Made by a program: the position numbers and the translations under genes
From: Tumebacillus lacus
Lineage (GTDB): Bacteria; Bacillota; Bacilli; Tumebacillales; Tumebacillaceae
Assembly (NCBI RefSeq): GCF_026410385.1
Contig: NZ_JAPMLT010000001.1
Span: 496,001 to 560,000, forward strand
Length of the DNA stretch: 64,000 nt
Direction: 5' to 3'
Shown here: piece after piece, positions 63,311-64,000 of the stretch
How the letters are laid out: each line of letters opens with the position of its first letter
How positions within the stretch are numbered: position 1 is the stretch's first letter
Notes under the pieces: model-generated
What the model was told of the DNA's origin: nothing
Seen by the model: the letters and a program-made list of their open reading frames with translations, nothing else
Database searches by the model: none

Positions 63311-64000
63311 CGGCGATCACCTGCCCGCTCCAACTCCGCCACGTTGTTCATCTCCGCACCAAGCACCCGCAACGGCTCCCGGTTCAAGCGTTCAAAGACC
63401 CGCTGTGCCACCACATCGGCATGCTCCGGCTCCAAGGTCGGAAACAGGAACGACACGACGCGCTTCTCCGGCACCCACGATACAAAATCGAACGTGCGGA
63501 TGCCGCCTCCGAGCCGCTCGGTGATCAACTGCGGCACTTGCTCCGCCGGAGCGTCCGTCTGGATCTCCGCTTGGAGGATCGTGTACGGGATATCATACCG
63601 GTCGCGGCGCTCCACCTCCAGTTGGCACAGTTCCAAAAAGAACGGTTCGCGCAGCACCCGCGAGTTGGGATAGGTCGCCTGCGTCTCCCGCGCTTTTTCG
63701 AACGAGGTCGCCCGCTCCAGCGACGCCCCCGCCCAGCGGGCCAGCACACCGAGCAACTCCTGCGTGTCGGCCGTCACCTTGGCAAACGGCAATTTGTGAA
63801 TCACGATCAGCGCATACGTCCGGTCCTCGCGCAGGATCGGCACCGTATAGATCGGCGCCGGACGGTCGGACGCGTCGGCGAACGTCAAGATCTTGCCTTC
63901 ACGAATCACGCGGGCCATCAGCTCGTTTTTCTCGATCTGCAGCGAGTTGCTGCCCGTCGCGCCGCCCGTGCGGACGGCAAGGCGGGCAAATTTTTGATTT
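63307..64000 (-). CDS. pelD: PelD-like c-di-GMP receptor, N-terminus beyond window
   Basis: The C-terminal 231 residues of a PelD-type regulator; the 5' part lies past base 64000. A GAF domain (LMARVIREGKILTFAD to GASLERA) precedes a degenerate GGDEF domain (ERRDRYDIPYTIL onward). Where a cyclase would have GGDEF the sequence reads PEKRV, so it cannot make c-di-GMP, but the inhibitory-site motif RxxD is kept as RTFD nine residues upstream, as in P. aeruginosa PelD. It overlaps pelE by 4 bp and would switch on Pel synthesis when c-di-GMP rises. Confidence 0.82.
   Translation of the reverse strand, partial: NQKFARLAVRTGGATGSNSLQIEKNELMARVIREGKILTFADASDRPAPIYTVPILREDRTYALIVIHKLPFAKVTADTQELLGVLARWAGASLERATSFEKARETQATYPNSRVLREPFFLELCQLEVERRDRYDIPYTILQAEIQTDAPAEQVPQLITERLGGGIRTFDFVSWVPEKRVVSFLFPTLEPEHADVVAQRVFERLNREPLRVLGAEMNNVAELERAGDRR

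Overview
The window reads as a GC-rich, endospore-forming Gram-positive of the class Bacilli. Evidence: a gerA-type germination operon, a mutS-mutL-miaA-hfq block, miaB followed by a RicA-like gene, a GAG-repeat (TRAP-type) trp leader, B. subtilis-type LexA boxes and a Gram-positive-type pel operon. An Alicyclobacillaceae/Tumebacillus-like organism fits, but that is inference; no rRNA is present. There are no insertion sequences, prophages or CRISPR arrays.

Layout. (1) 1-15442, all on the minus strand: a catabolic block. It holds an extracellular polyhydroxybutyrate (PHB) depolymerase, a hydroxybutyrate-type permease and 3-hydroxybutyrate dehydrogenase; a LIV-type ABC importer (livK-G-F-H-M) with an alpha/beta hydrolase; a ketoacyl-synthase-III-like enzyme; a very large ATPase regulator ending in a SARP-type (winged helix plus BTAD) domain; and an SDR plus acyl-CoA synthetase pair. 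Four promoters in this block share a tandem repeat TGYAAC with an 11-bp period placed 10 bp upstream of a TAGAAT-like -10 box. This is the geometry expected for a SARP activator, so the block looks like one regulon. (2) 15584-19675: mnmA, an FAD-dependent oxidoreductase, a small hydrophilic protein and eleven tRNA genes. (3) 19844-26366: a germination operon with two GerB permeases, a convergent nucleoside hydrolase and three more tRNAs. (4) 26620-36902: Hsp20, hfq, miaA, a methyltransferase, mutL, mutS, ricA-like and miaB. (5) 37065-41389: tiny peptides, a secreted subtilisin-like protease, a LexA-boxed Y-family polymerase and hypothetical proteins. (6) 41585-50395: an aromatic supraoperon aroC-aroB-aroH-[trp leader]-trpD-trpC-trpF-trpB-trpA-aroA that lacks trpE. 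(7) 50533-53620: three tandem M42 aminopeptidase paralogues, one of which has lost metal ligands. (8) 54465-64000: a translationally coupled pel exopolysaccharide operon (pelD-pelE-two deacetylases-pelF-pelG) ending in an RluA-type pseudouridine synthase and running off the right edge.

How the parts work together. In region 1 the secreted depolymerase would release hydroxyacids, the permease import them, and the dehydrogenase oxidise them to acetoacetate; the ABC importer and acyl-CoA synthetase point to uptake and activation of another carboxylic acid, with the regulator joining these units. In region 6 chorismate made by AroA/B/C feeds TrpD onward, with transcription past the leader probably set by TRAP. 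In region 8 a PelD-like c-di-GMP receptor, PelE, deacetylases, the PelF glycosyltransferase and the PelG transporter make a cationic biofilm polysaccharide.
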